From Deferribacteres bacterium (GTDB taxonomy: Bacteria > Zhuqueibacterota > Zhuqueibacteria > Zhuqueibacterales > Geothermadaptataceae): 64,000 nucleotides of DNA. The stretch covers positions 806,001-870,000 of the forward strand of contig JACKDE010000003.1 in NCBI GenBank assembly GCA_020633675.1. The letters are read 5' to 3'. The notes beneath the pieces were generated by a model, which searched no databases, was not told the DNA's origin, and saw only the letters and a program-made list of their open reading frames with translations. The position numbers were made by a program, and so were the translations under genes. The stretch's first letter is position 1. Every line of letters starts with the position of its first letter. This document shows positions 25,371 through 34,900 of this stretch, piece after piece.

Positions 25371-26351
25371 ATGTTTGGGATACAATCACAATGCAATATC
25401 GAGTTCGATGAGGAATACTACGATCTCGAATCGTACCAGGGCAGCATCCCGCGGTGGTGCCCTGGCTGCGGCGATAATGCTATTCTCACCGCCGTTCAAA
25501 AGCTCTGCCGCGACGAGCAATTGCCGCTCGAAAAAACGGTTTTCGTATCCGGTATCGGTTGCTCGAGCCGCTTTCCGCACTACATGAAAACGTACGGCTT
25601 TCATGGCCTGCATGGCCGCGCTTTACCCGTAGCGCAGGGTGTAAAAATTCGCCGGCCCGATTTGCACGTCTTTGTGAATATGGGCGACGGCGACTGTTGC
25701 AGCATCGGTACAGCGCACTGGATTCATGCGGTACGCTATAACATGAAAATCGTGGCCATGCTACATGATAACGAGATCTACGGTCTCACCAAAATGCAGG
25801 CATCGCCGACTTCCCCGCAGGGTTTGAAAACCAATACCACGCCGACTGGCGCGTACTTGCGTCCGCTCAATCCATTGAGTGTTACACTCGGAATCAGCAA
25901 TGTTTCGTTTGTCGCCAATGTGGCTGAGTGGATTCCTGAGGCGATGAACAAAGTGATTGCCGAAGCTTTCCACCATCCCGGCTTCGCATTCATTCGCATT
26001 ATGCAGCGCTGTCCACACTTTACGCCACGGCTGTTCGATCCATTCATCACAGATCCCAGCAAGCTGCTGATGTTATCCCATGAAAACGGCATTCAATTCA
26101 GTGACGGCATCTCGAAAGTGTACAAAAGCCAGATGGAACACGATCCATCGGATATGCAGCGCGCCCGCGAATTAGTCGAAATGACCGATCAAATGCCGAT
26201 CGGCATTCTTTATCGCAACCCGGAAGTGCCGCGCTACGACGAGCTTCGTAAACGTCAGCGCATTTACTCGATGGATATGCGTAAAGCAGCCCTGGAAACG
26301 GAATTCGCCAAGTTTGCAGTTGAACCTGTGACAGAGAGGAATGGAAAGTGA
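25371..26351 (+). CDS. korB: 2-oxoacid:ferredoxin oxidoreductase beta subunit (KorB)
   Basis: 326 residues. TPP and cluster features are complete: WCPGCGD and GIGCSSRF plus QRCPHF supply cysteines for one [4Fe-4S]. The TPP-Mg motif is GDGDCCSIGTAHWIHA, with DNEIYGLTKMQASPTS downstream. AAAAGGA is 9 bases before ATG. Its stop codon overlaps the GTG start of the next gene (GTGA), so the PFOR-like giant protein downstream is translationally coupled to KorB. Confidence 0.93.
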   Translation: MFGIQSQCNIEFDEEYYDLESYQGSIPRWCPGCGDNAILTAVQKLCRDEQLPLEKTVFVSGIGCSSRFPHYMKTYGFHGLHGRALPVAQGVKIRRPDLHVFVNMGDGDCCSIGTAHWIHAVRYNMKIVAMLHDNEIYGLTKMQASPTSPQGLKTNTTPTGAYLRPLNPLSVTLGISNVSFVANVAEWIPEAMNKVIAEAFHHPGFAFIRIMQRCPHFTPRLFDPFITDPSKLLMLSHENGIQFSDGISKVYKSQMEHDPSDMQRARELVEMTDQMPIGILYRNPEVPRYDELRKRQRIYSMDMRKAALETEFAKFAVEPVTERNGK

Positions 26352-29300
26352 GCACGACCAAAGTCCAGGAAAAACAACTCGCTCAAGCCGAAATAAAAGC
26401 CAAGGCGCGCACGCATTTCGCCGACAGCCTGCATGCTGTTCTGGAAGCTGAACAGCGTGTGAGCGAAATGCTCGGTATCGCACGCTCAGAGCCGGAAAAA
26501 TATCTTGAAAAAGTGTGGAGCAGCAACGCAGAAACACCAGCAGGTTTAAGCAGCCTGCCAGTCACACGATTTCGTGCGCCTGGCCTGCAATCGGCCTTTG
26601 CACAGGCCAATGGCATGGCAAAATCTGGCAGACGTGTCGCGATTTTCGGCAGCCAGCTCGATGCATCAGCAGAGAGGCTCCCCAGCACATGTGCTCCGTA
26701 TGTCGCGCATCGCCTGGCAGAAGAGCGCGGGCCGGAAAGTACTGCACTGCTTTTTGAATTGCTGGCACGGACACCGGAACAGGCTTGCCATTTCGCTTTC
26801 ATCGCACGCAGGTTGGCGGAACTGGCTCTGGTGCCAGGCATACTGCACAGTGCTCAATCGTACCAACAGGCTGCATTCAAACCTGTGCAAAGTCTGACCA
26901 ACGACCAAATCAAATCTTTCCTTGGCGATCCTGCTGACAAAATTCCAACCCCAACAGCCGCCCAACAGCAATTTTTCGGGGCAAGCCGCCGCCGATTGCC
27001 GGAGATGCTGGCAGAGGAAGATGTGCCGGACACCGCACTTTTCTGGCGCGATCTTTTGCCTTTATTTGTCGATACACTCACTGCATTTCAGCAACTGACC
27101 GGTATTGCTTATCAGCCCATTGAGGCGCTGCAAACAGATGACGCTGATATTGTTTTGGTCGCGACCGGCAGCCATTTTGATTATTTGCAGGAAAACAAGC
27201 AAAAGCTGGAAGCCAAAGCTAAAATCAAGATCGGTTTGCTGCATCCGACTCTTCTGCGCCCCTTCCCCGGTGGTTTGATCACCCAGCATTTGAAGCAGAA
27301 AAAAGCCTGTCTGGTGCTCTCCCATGCAAACGATACTCAATCCAAATCATTGTTGAGAAAAGTCCGTTTGGCTATCGACAAAGCTTTTGCCAATGGCTTG
27401 GCGGAGAAACAGAATCTGGGCACCGCGCCCTACCCAAACTATCCTGTTTATCAAAATTTGACTGATCGGCCACAGCTTTTTAGTGCCTGCGCTGAAGAAC
27501 TCACGGTTCAAGACTTAGGTGAGCTGTTGCAGCAAATTGCGAACGGCAAAAGCAAGCCCCAGCATGATTTATTCTTGTCTGGCAATTCGAAATCCACCCC
27601 GGCTGCATCTTTAGAAGAATCTCCCAAAAGCGCCTTACATTTAGCGATGCAAACCGAGCTGGCGCACCAAAAAGGCAAAATAATTGCTGAATCTTTCAAC
27701 AGCCTGTTGCCCTTCAATTTGGCTTGTTTTGTCTCTCCGCAAAAGGATCAGGCTGAGCTTTATTTCAGCCAGCGCGCTTCGGTTTCTACTCTTCCGGAAA
27801 CACTGATCGATGCACTTATCATCGAGCCTGATGGCTTTCCAGAAATCTGCGAAAATCTCGACAGGCTAAAAAAAGATGGCGCGGTGCTTGTGTTGGGCAG
27901 CACAGCCGAGGTTTCTGCCCTGTGGCAATCACTTTCTGAGCCGATTCGCGACACGCTAAAAGTGCAGAATTTGCGTTTTTTTGCCATCGATCCCGGCATC
28001 GACGCGATGAAAAATCAAATACATTTGCGAGGGCATATCCTTGGTGCGCTACTTAAAATTGCGCAGTTATGCAACGAGAACTTGTTTTCTCAGGATCGCG
28101 TAAAAGCAGCAATTGAAGCCTTTGCTTCGAACGGCAATTTGCAATTCGCCCAAAAAGCACAATCCGGCTTCGATGGCGTAACCGCCCTTGACTTTCACGC
28201 TATTGAGCAAGCACAGGCAGAGCAGCTTTTTGATGAGCAAAAAACCGGACTTTTCTTCGAGCAAACCAAAGACATCGCCGCATCAACAGGCGATGCTTCA
28301 AAGGCACACATGCTATTCTGTCAGTTCGGTACTTTGCCAGCAGCCAGCCACGCTCCGGCTTTGCGGCGACTAACTCCGGCGCTGTTGCATGGCAAAACCG
28401 ATTTAGCGCACATCCGGCATGCCTTTCCGGTGTGCCTGCCGGACGGCGATCCCGACCATTTTGCGATTTCATTAACAGACATTTTCGATGACTTGATCGC
28501 CAAAGATGAAGCGGATGAAGCAGAAAAAGAACGCACGACCCACTACCTGCTGCAGCTCGAAGCCGAAATCAAACGTCAGGTTGCAGGAAAAAGCGGCCAG
28601 CAACTCAGACAGCTCTGGCAAAATGCCACTGATGTGCTGCTCAAAAAAGCCGACGCAAAGCAGTTCGAAAATCGCCAAAAAACGTATCAAGCGGCTTCGC
28701 AAGCAATCACCTTTGATGGCCCGGTGATCAATTGTGACGCAGATGCACCGGCAGCCCTTTTTGCTGCAGCCATGCGTTACGCCAGAACCAAACGTTTTGC
28801 TGATTTTGAGCAGGAAATCGACGCTTTGAGCGCCAAGCTGGCAGAAATCCTGCAAGCTGATTTTGCCAAATCATCCGATGCGCACGATCCCGAATATCTT
28901 AAGGCCGCAGTTGGCAGCGGCGATTCGGATGAACTCGATTTCAACCAATTGGCCAATTTGCTTGCCGAGCGCCCCAGCGATCTGGAAGCACAGCAAAAAC
29001 GTGCCGAGCGCATTGAAGAAGCGTGGCTGACCATTAAATCATTACGTACAATTTTTGGCAGCGAAGGTACGCCAGAGCCATCAAATACGGCAAATGCGAC
29101 ACTTGCCAGCGCTTTGGGTCAGGCCATCGCGCATTACCGGCAATTTCTCGAGTTCTTCCGCGCCGTGCACATTGCAAGGCTGGAAGTGATGAGCCGATAT
29201 CGCGAAGACCGTCACGACCGCTACTTTGCGGAATTTGGCTTCGAGCACTTGTCCGCACAAGAATATGCCATGTTGCCGCCATTCCCAATCCACCTGCACA

Positions 29301-30628
29301 CAGCCAATTGGCAAGAAATCGACCGCAGCGCGTTGATCGAGGTTTTGGGAACGGAACTGCCGCTTAAAGTCATGGTGACAATTGAAGATACAAACGAAGC
29401 TGAACTGCTGGAAACCGGCACATCAACTGCAGTTGGCTGGCCGGCCAAGCTCGCAAGCATTGCACAGGTTCTCGACAGTGCTTATGTCATGCAAACGGTA
29501 AGCTCAAATTTAGCCAACCTGCTAAGCGGCTTGCACGATGGCTTGCTGTACCAAGGCCCGGCATTGTTCAGTGTCTATGCTGGTCAAATACACTCTCAGC
29601 AACGAATTGCGCCTTACCTGCTGGCTGCAGCGGCTCTGGAAGCCAGAGTCTTCCCTGCATTCGCCTACAATCCAGCAGGCGGCGATGGTTTGGCGCAGAA
29701 AATGACTATCTTATCGACCCCGGAATATGAGCAGGATTGGTCCAGCGAAACTATCGAATATCGCGATGCACAAAGCAATGCCGATACAATGAAAATCGCT
29801 TTCACTGCCGCAGATTTTGAAGCGATGCACAACAACGACGCGAAGCACTTTTTACCTGTTCAGGCCGGCGAATGGCACAAAGACATGATGCCAATCGTTG
29901 ACTTTGTGCAAAATTTTGAGGCCAATGCCGGTGTCAAAGTGCCGTATATTTGGATGGCCAACCGGCAAGGCATGTTATATCGCACCGTCGTGAGTTATGC
30001 TGCGGCAGCGCAGACGTGGCGCTGCTTGCAGGCCTGGAACGCCTTACAAGAATTGGGCGGCATCAACAATTCACATGCGCAAAAACGCATCGAGTTGGAG
30101 CGAGAGCAGTTGGCTGAAGCACAACAAAAAGCAATCGAAACGTTGCAAGCTGAGCACAAAGAACAGCTCGACAAAGCGATCGGGCAGGTTGCTGAAGAAA
30201 TCGTTGCCAACATTGCTGCAGGTTTGCTTGATCAAAGCAGCACGGCTCCCGTAGCCATGCCAAAGCCAGCTCCGGCACCGGCTACGATATCTGCTACCGC
30301 CGCTGCGAAACCCGCCGCCGGGATGGTCGCGGAACCAGAAGCCGAGGCAGAAGAAGAGGAAGAAGATGATACGCTCTCGCTCGACGAGGCCTACATCGAA
30401 ACCATTCGCTGCACCAGTTGCAATGAGTGCACCAACAAAAATCCGCGCATGTTTGCCTACAACGCTGACAAGCAGGCCTACATCAAAGATATCAATGCAG
30501 GGACATATCGTGAGTTGGTCGAGTCAGCAGAGAAGTGCCCGGTGCGCATCATCCATCCTGGCAAGCCCGTCAGTCCGGATGAACCAGGTTTGGAGGAGTT
30601 GCTGAAACGCGCCGAGCCTTTTTTATGA
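26348..30628 (+). CDS. Catalytically degenerate PFOR homologue with C-terminal ferredoxin arm
   Basis: 1426 residues, GTG start overlapping the korB stop. The PFOR fold is traceable end to end against the intact enzyme at 9505: RRLAELALVPGI for its HRIAELGLTPGI, PTPTAAQQQFFGASRRRLPE for its PTPAQRIIYGDTRRRIPE, and PYIWMANRQ near the end. The YPITPS loop is gone. The two ferredoxin motifs and CLGC are absent, and GGDGAMYDIG is replaced by unrelated residues. A GDG near 1110 lies at a different alignment position. What survives is a C-terminal single-cluster ferredoxin (CTSCNEC, about 1355-1361, and AEKC) on an Ala/Pro-rich then Glu-rich linker, as on a swinging arm. Long helical regions (residues 1240-1300) look coiled-coil. 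Likely a scaffold or electron shuttle between KOR/PFOR and Rnf (inference). Confidence 0.8.
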   Translation: MSTTKVQEKQLAQAEIKAKARTHFADSLHAVLEAEQRVSEMLGIARSEPEKYLEKVWSSNAETPAGLSSLPVTRFRAPGLQSAFAQANGMAKSGRRVAIFGSQLDASAERLPSTCAPYVAHRLAEERGPESTALLFELLARTPEQACHFAFIARRLAELALVPGILHSAQSYQQAAFKPVQSLTNDQIKSFLGDPADKIPTPTAAQQQFFGASRRRLPEMLAEEDVPDTALFWRDLLPLFVDTLTAFQQLTGIAYQPIEALQTDDADIVLVATGSHFDYLQENKQKLEAKAKIKIGLLHPTLLRPFPGGLITQHLKQKKACLVLSHANDTQSKSLLRKVRLAIDKAFANGLAEKQNLGTAPYPNYPVYQNLTDRPQLFSACAEELTVQDLGELLQQIANGKSKPQHDLFLSGNSKSTPAASLEESPKSALHLAMQTELAHQKGKIIAESFNSLLPFNLACFVSPQKDQAELYFSQRASVSTLPETLIDALIIEPDGFPEICENLDRLKKDGAVLVLGSTAEVSALWQSLSEPIRDTLKVQNLRFFAIDPGIDAMKNQIHLRGHILGALLKIAQLCNENLFSQDRVKAAIEAFASNGNLQFAQKAQSGFDGVTALDFHAIEQAQAEQLFDEQKTGLFFEQTKDIAASTGDASKAHMLFCQFGTLPAASHAPALRRLTPALLHGKTDLAHIRHAFPVCLPDGDPDHFAISLTDIFDDLIAKDEADEAEKERTTHYLLQLEAEIKRQVAGKSGQQLRQLWQNATDVLLKKADAKQFENRQKTYQAASQAITFDGPVINCDADAPAALFAAAMRYARTKRFADFEQEIDALSAKLAEILQADFAKSSDAHDPEYLKAAVGSGDSDELDFNQLANLLAERPSDLEAQQKRAERIEEAWLTIKSLRTIFGSEGTPEPSNTANATLASALGQAIAHYRQFLEFFRAVHIARLEVMSRYREDRHDRYFAEFGFEHLSAQEYAMLPPFPIHLHTANWQEIDRSALIEVLGTELPLKVMVTIEDTNEAELLETGTSTAVGWPAKLASIAQVLDSAYVMQTVSSNLANLLSGLHDGLLYQGPALFSVYAGQIHSQQRIAPYLLAAAALEARVFPAFAYNPAGGDGLAQKMTILSTPEYEQDWSSETIEYRDAQSNADTMKIAFTAADFEAMHNNDAKHFLPVQAGEWHKDMMPIVDFVQNFEANAGVKVPYIWMANRQGMLYRTVVSYAAAAQTWRCLQAWNALQELGGINNSHAQKRIELEREQLAEAQQKAIETLQAEHKEQLDKAIGQVAEEIVANIAAGLLDQSSTAPVAMPKPAPAPATISATAAAKPAAGMVAEPEAEAEEEEEDDTLSLDEAYIETIRCTSCNECTNKNPRMFAYNADKQAYIKDINAGTYRELVESAEKCPVRIIHPGKPVSPDEPGLEELLKRAEPFL

Positions 30629-30651
30629 TTTTCTTCGAAAATTGTTGTTCG

Positions 30652-30696
30652 CGTTTGGCTATTTGCTATTTGACACAAAACACAAAAAGCCAAACG
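30652..30696 (+). repeat. Hairpin upstream of rnfB2
   Basis: CGTTTGGCT (30652-30660) pairs perfectly with AGCCAAACG (30688-30696); inner TTTG/CAAA extends the stem after one mismatch. It occupies the gap between the degenerate PFOR gene and rnfB2. Confidence 0.45.
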
Positions 30697-30755
30697 AATG
30701 GCTACAGCTAACTCTCATTTTGCACGACTCCATTGCGCTTTCTGAAGGGAACGCT

Positions 30756-31589
30756 ATGCAATTTATTACGGCCATCGCATTTATGGCAGGCCTTACGGTC
30801 ACACTTGCCGGACTGCTGGTGATCGCGAACCGCAAGCTTTATGTCTGGGAAGACCCGCGGATAGATGGCGTCACGGATCTTCTGCCCGGCGCAAATTGCG
30901 GTGCATGCGGTTTACCCGGTTGCCGCGCATTTGCAGAGCGTGTGATCGAAGGCAAATTCCAACCATCGGACTGCCCGGTGGGGGGCCCTGACAATGCTCG
31001 CTTTATCGCCAATTACCTCGGCATCGAGGCCGGCCAATTCGAAAAAAAGGTCGCGCGGTTGCACTGTGCAGGCAGCTGCGATGTTGCGATTCAGATCGCC
31101 GAATACGATGGCTATCCCTCGTGCCGGGCGGCTGCGGCCGTCACTGGTGGTTTTAAGGGCTGCACTTATGGTTGTCTCGGACTCGCCGACTGCGAGGACG
31201 TCTGCGATTTCGACGCCATCACTATGGCCAAAACCGGTCTGCCGATGGTAGATGTCGAGAAGTGCACCGCCTGCGGCGACTGTGTAGAGATTTGCCCAAA
31301 GGGTTTGTTCGAAATCATGCCGGTCAGTCGACATTTGCTGGTGCAATGCAAGTCGCAACTTATGGGCGATTCAGCCACAGCGCTGTGCAAAGTGGCCTGC
31401 ACAGGTTGCGGCATTTGCGCTGCCGACGCGCCTGAGGGCTTGATCGAAATTCGTAATGGTCTGGCCGTGGTGAATCCGGAGAAATGGCAGCTCGAAACGG
31501 ACATCGCGACTTTTCGCTGCCCCACCGGTGCGATTGTTTGGATCGAAGAGAAAATCCCTGATCAGCCGGAATTGGTGCAGATCTCATAA
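30756..31589 (+). CDS. rnfB: RnfB paralogue (second, incomplete Rnf set)
   Basis: 277 residues, closely similar in plan to the RnfB at 8476: N-terminal TM helix, then KLYVWEDPRIDGV, cluster motif NCGACGLPGC, CTYGCLGLADC, CTACGDCVEICP, CTGCGICAADAPEG and a final RCPTGAIVW Cys. All cluster cysteines appear intact. Start at 30756 chosen from GAAGGG six bases upstream and alignment to the first RnfB; an upstream extension through the hairpin has no ribosome site. It sits between the two degenerate PFOR homologues. Confidence 0.92.
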   Translation: MQFITAIAFMAGLTVTLAGLLVIANRKLYVWEDPRIDGVTDLLPGANCGACGLPGCRAFAERVIEGKFQPSDCPVGGPDNARFIANYLGIEAGQFEKKVARLHCAGSCDVAIQIAEYDGYPSCRAAAAVTGGFKGCTYGCLGLADCEDVCDFDAITMAKTGLPMVDVEKCTACGDCVEICPKGLFEIMPVSRHLLVQCKSQLMGDSATALCKVACTGCGICAADAPEGLIEIRNGLAVVNPEKWQLETDIATFRCPTGAIVWIEEKIPDQPELVQIS

Positions 31590-31909
31590 GCAATGCAAAA
31601 TCTGGTTTGATGACAACATATTTTTACTCAGTGCGGGAATACCTTTTCCCACATGTGAGAATGTCTTTTTAAAGCTTTCCCAATCACAAGAATTCGTGGA
31701 AGAGCGGACAAACTCACAGGTTTTAGCCGGGAAAGCACAACTATTTGAAAATTTAAAATTTAACAAATAGCTTCCTCATTATTTCAAGTGGCATTGCATT
31801 TGCGCTTTAATCCACATTCATAAAATTGGAAAAGTTGCCAGCGATCGCACTTTTCAATTATGCAATCTCATATCAGACCACATCACTCCAAAAGACTAAC
31901 GGCTGAATC
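31590..31909. other. 320-bp gap with promoter-like and inverted-repeat elements upstream of the second degenerate PFOR gene
   Basis: No gene. It holds GGGAA-N6-TTCCC (31635-31650), CTATTTG/CAAATAG arms (31741-31770), a sigma54-type element (31789-31803) and an imperfect hairpin formed by AATTGGAAAAGT and ACTTTTCAATT around 31826-31861. This suggests the downstream genes have their own regulated promoter. Confidence 0.45.
31789..31803 (+). promoter_or_regulatory. Candidate sigma54 (-24/-12) promoter
   Basis: TGGCAT-TGCAT-TTGC: the invariant GG and GC dinucleotides are exactly 10 bases apart, and the site matches TGGCAC-N5-TTGC at all but one position outside the spacer. The predicted transcript would start near 31815, about 95 bases before the GTG at 31910. 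The enhancer-like repeat found near citrate synthase is not present here; GGGAA-N6-TTCCC at 31635-31650 is a possible alternative activator site. Confidence 0.4.
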
Positions 31910-34900
31910 GTGATATTTAAAAAGAAAACACCTCCAACCTCACCTGAAGATACGACCGCTTCGCAAATGACAACCGACGGATTCTCAGCCCTTTTTGACG
32001 CAGCTCTGCTTGCAAGCGATGCGATCGGCTTTCACCCTTTCGCAGATCATTCCCGCTTCACAAACAAACTTTCTGAACTCAAGCAAGGCGTTCCTGGCAA
32101 GAATGAACGTCCCGCAGTAGCGCATCAGGCTGTTGATGCACACTCGGTGCTGGGATTTGCGAGTGGCATGGCCCTGACCGGCAATCGCACCACTGCATTT
32201 ACCAATAGCAGTGGTTTGCTCAGCCTGCACCGCTCACTGCATTCGCTGGCTGGCAAACGCATACCGTTGGTGTTGTGCGTCGGTTGCGAAGCGCCGGAAA
32301 AGCAGGGGCCGGTGGCCCTTGATGGGCATGCCAGCTATCATGCCGTCGCTGACTCAGGCACGTTTCAACTTTTTGCACAAAATATCCAGCAGGCAGTCGA
32401 CTTTTTATTGATTGCTCATCGTGTAGCGGAGTTAACACTGACACCTGGTATTGTGGCATTCGATCAGCACGCAACCGGGGAATCTGCCCAGTCCGTCATT
32501 TTACCAGGCAATAACCTGATCGAATCCTTTTTAGGGCATTCCAGCGATCATTTCAACGCACCGACACCTGCACAGGAAGTGCTCTTTAATGGACAAAGAC
32601 GGCGCGTTCCGGAACTCTATTCACTCGATCATGCCGCAGGTTTGGGCTCAGCGCAAACGCCTGCGGGCTACACCAAAGGCCTGGCAGCGCAACAACCGTT
32701 TTTCTATTCAAATATCGCCAAGGCGCTCGCGCAAGCCTATTGGGAATTTGACCGGTTGACTGGCCGCCAGTACAATGCGCTGCAAACTGACCAGGCTGAA
32801 AAAGCCGACTATCTGCTGATTGCACAAGGCTCGGCAGTTGAGACAGCCAAAACCAGCCTCGAATCGCTGCAGAAATCTCTGAAAGCCCAAATAGGCGTGG
32901 TGAGCATCGCGCAACTGCGACCTTTTCCCGGTCATTTGCTTTCCAGTGTGCTCAAGGGCAAAAAAGGCATCGCCATCCTCGAACGTGTCGATGAACCGCT
33001 GGCGGAGACATTACCGCTTGCGCGCGAATTGCATGCAGCCCTGCACAAAGCAACCGAGAATGGCACAGCCCGCAAGGATGCGCTGCCCTTTCCTGAATAC
33101 GCAGTTTATGAAAAAGGCAATGACCGACCGCCGCTGTTCTCGGCGATGTATCTTCAAGATTTAACGGAAAACGCGCTTCAACTCGTTGTTAAAAACATGC
33201 TGCCCAACGGCGACGGTCGTAAACGGCTTTATCTCGGTATTCGTTTCAAAACGGCTGTTCTGCGCTCGCCAAAGCTTGAGATGCTGCAACAAAAACTGCT
33301 ACGGAATTACCCGGAAATCGAAATACTGACGCCGGGTAACGCTGAAGAATCCACGCAAATGATTCAACCAAAAAACGAGCCTGATACGCCGTGGACCGTT
33401 CAGCGCATCAAAAAACCTGACGGCAGTGTATTCGACCTCGCACGTTTATGGGATTCGGTCGGTTTTCTGTTCGAAACAGATGAAGTCGGGCAGGCATTGG
33501 TCGATCCATTTGTAGCGACCGGTGTGGTACCCGGGCGCAGTAGCGCCTTTAAAAAAGCAACAGCAGGCAGTCAAAGGATCATTAAGCTTGTCCCTGAAAA
33601 TCTTTCCGAAATCGATGTGCCACAACTGCTTGCCTACGCTCCAGAGGCAGGCCTGCAAGCTACTGTGCAAGGCTTGACTGCGATTTTGGAAACGGCTGTG
33701 CGTATGTGTGAAGCACGCGGTCACAGTTTTCTGCAATTGCCCCGGCTCGGCGCCAATTTGCTCAAAATCGCATATCGCATGCTGGTAAACGATGATCTGC
33801 AAAAATATTGCTACGCCGGCCCCCTTTTCCAAGATGCTTTTGCTGAGTTGATTGAAAAGATGGCCCCGAAAGACGAACAACGCAGCGCATTCGAGCAGGA
33901 AATTGAGCCTGTGCTCGCGATGCTGGCAAGCTATATCATTGTTAAAACAGACCTGTTTTTTGAACAACAGCATCGCCAGCAAAAAGGCAGCGGCTTGCTA
34001 CTCTCCCTAGCAATCAATCCTGATGCAGCAGTCGATGCCAGTGCCTGCCTGAGCCACATGCCAGCCAACAGCATGGAACTGGTTGAACGCAGCGAATATA
34101 CTCTTGCTGAGTATCGCAAAAACTGGCAAATTTTGAACGAAATGCCAGACGTCGAATTTGAGTTGCTCGAAAAGTGGATCGATCCTTCGCAGCCGAAAAC
34201 CGATTTTTATTATACGTTCAACCGCAAAGTTTATCACGCCATGCTGCTGCAAGTGGACGATGCGCCTGCTTTTGGCGCCAGGGTGGCAATGAGAATTGTT
34301 GTCGCCGCGATCGAAGCCGTGATGCAGCCCCGATATCAAGCTCTAACTCAAACTATCTCTACCCTGATCACCCGGCTGGAAGAAAAAATTCAATCCGGTC
34401 TCAGCGAGTCCCTTAAAATTAATGATTTCGAAGCATTTGGCAAGCGGCTTAGCGAGCAATCAAGCCAGTCTCTGGACTTATCCTCGGTAGCCGCACTGGT
34501 CAACGATGAGCCGGACGCCAGCCAGCTTGACCAGCAGCGACTTGCTCGTCTGAGCCAACTGCGGACCACCTTGACGAACCTTCGCAGCGATTTCGCCGTC
34601 GGTGCAAACGGTGATGGCCGGGCACGGATGGCTGCCGCACTCAGTGTGCAGAATCCCACTACTTCATTTGCAGTTTATCCTTACAATCCATTTCCATTCC
34701 CGTGGATTCAGGAATTGGAAAGCGACGCGGCTGCGCAGGCAACCGGGCTATTCGTCGGCTTGACAAATAGAATGAGCGAAACGTTCAAAACGATTCGTAT
34801 GGCTGAGTTGGTGTTGCGCGATGAATACGTGCCTGAAAAGCATGACATTGCTTTCAAAACATTTTCGTGGACGGATCTCGACGAACAGGAGAGACAAAAT

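Noticed and set aside
29671..29690. A GDG triplet in the first dead PFOR homologue, suggesting a TPP site
   Set aside because: It aligns with the YNPDKGK loop of the active PFOR, well after the true GGDGAMYDIG position, and lacks the following Asn-containing part of the TPP motif.
34606..34622. NGDGRARM in the second dead PFOR homologue as TPP motif
   Set aside because: It aligns with TGKGRAAM of the active enzyme, upstream of the TPP site; the real TPP position reads ITDEVTRFDP.
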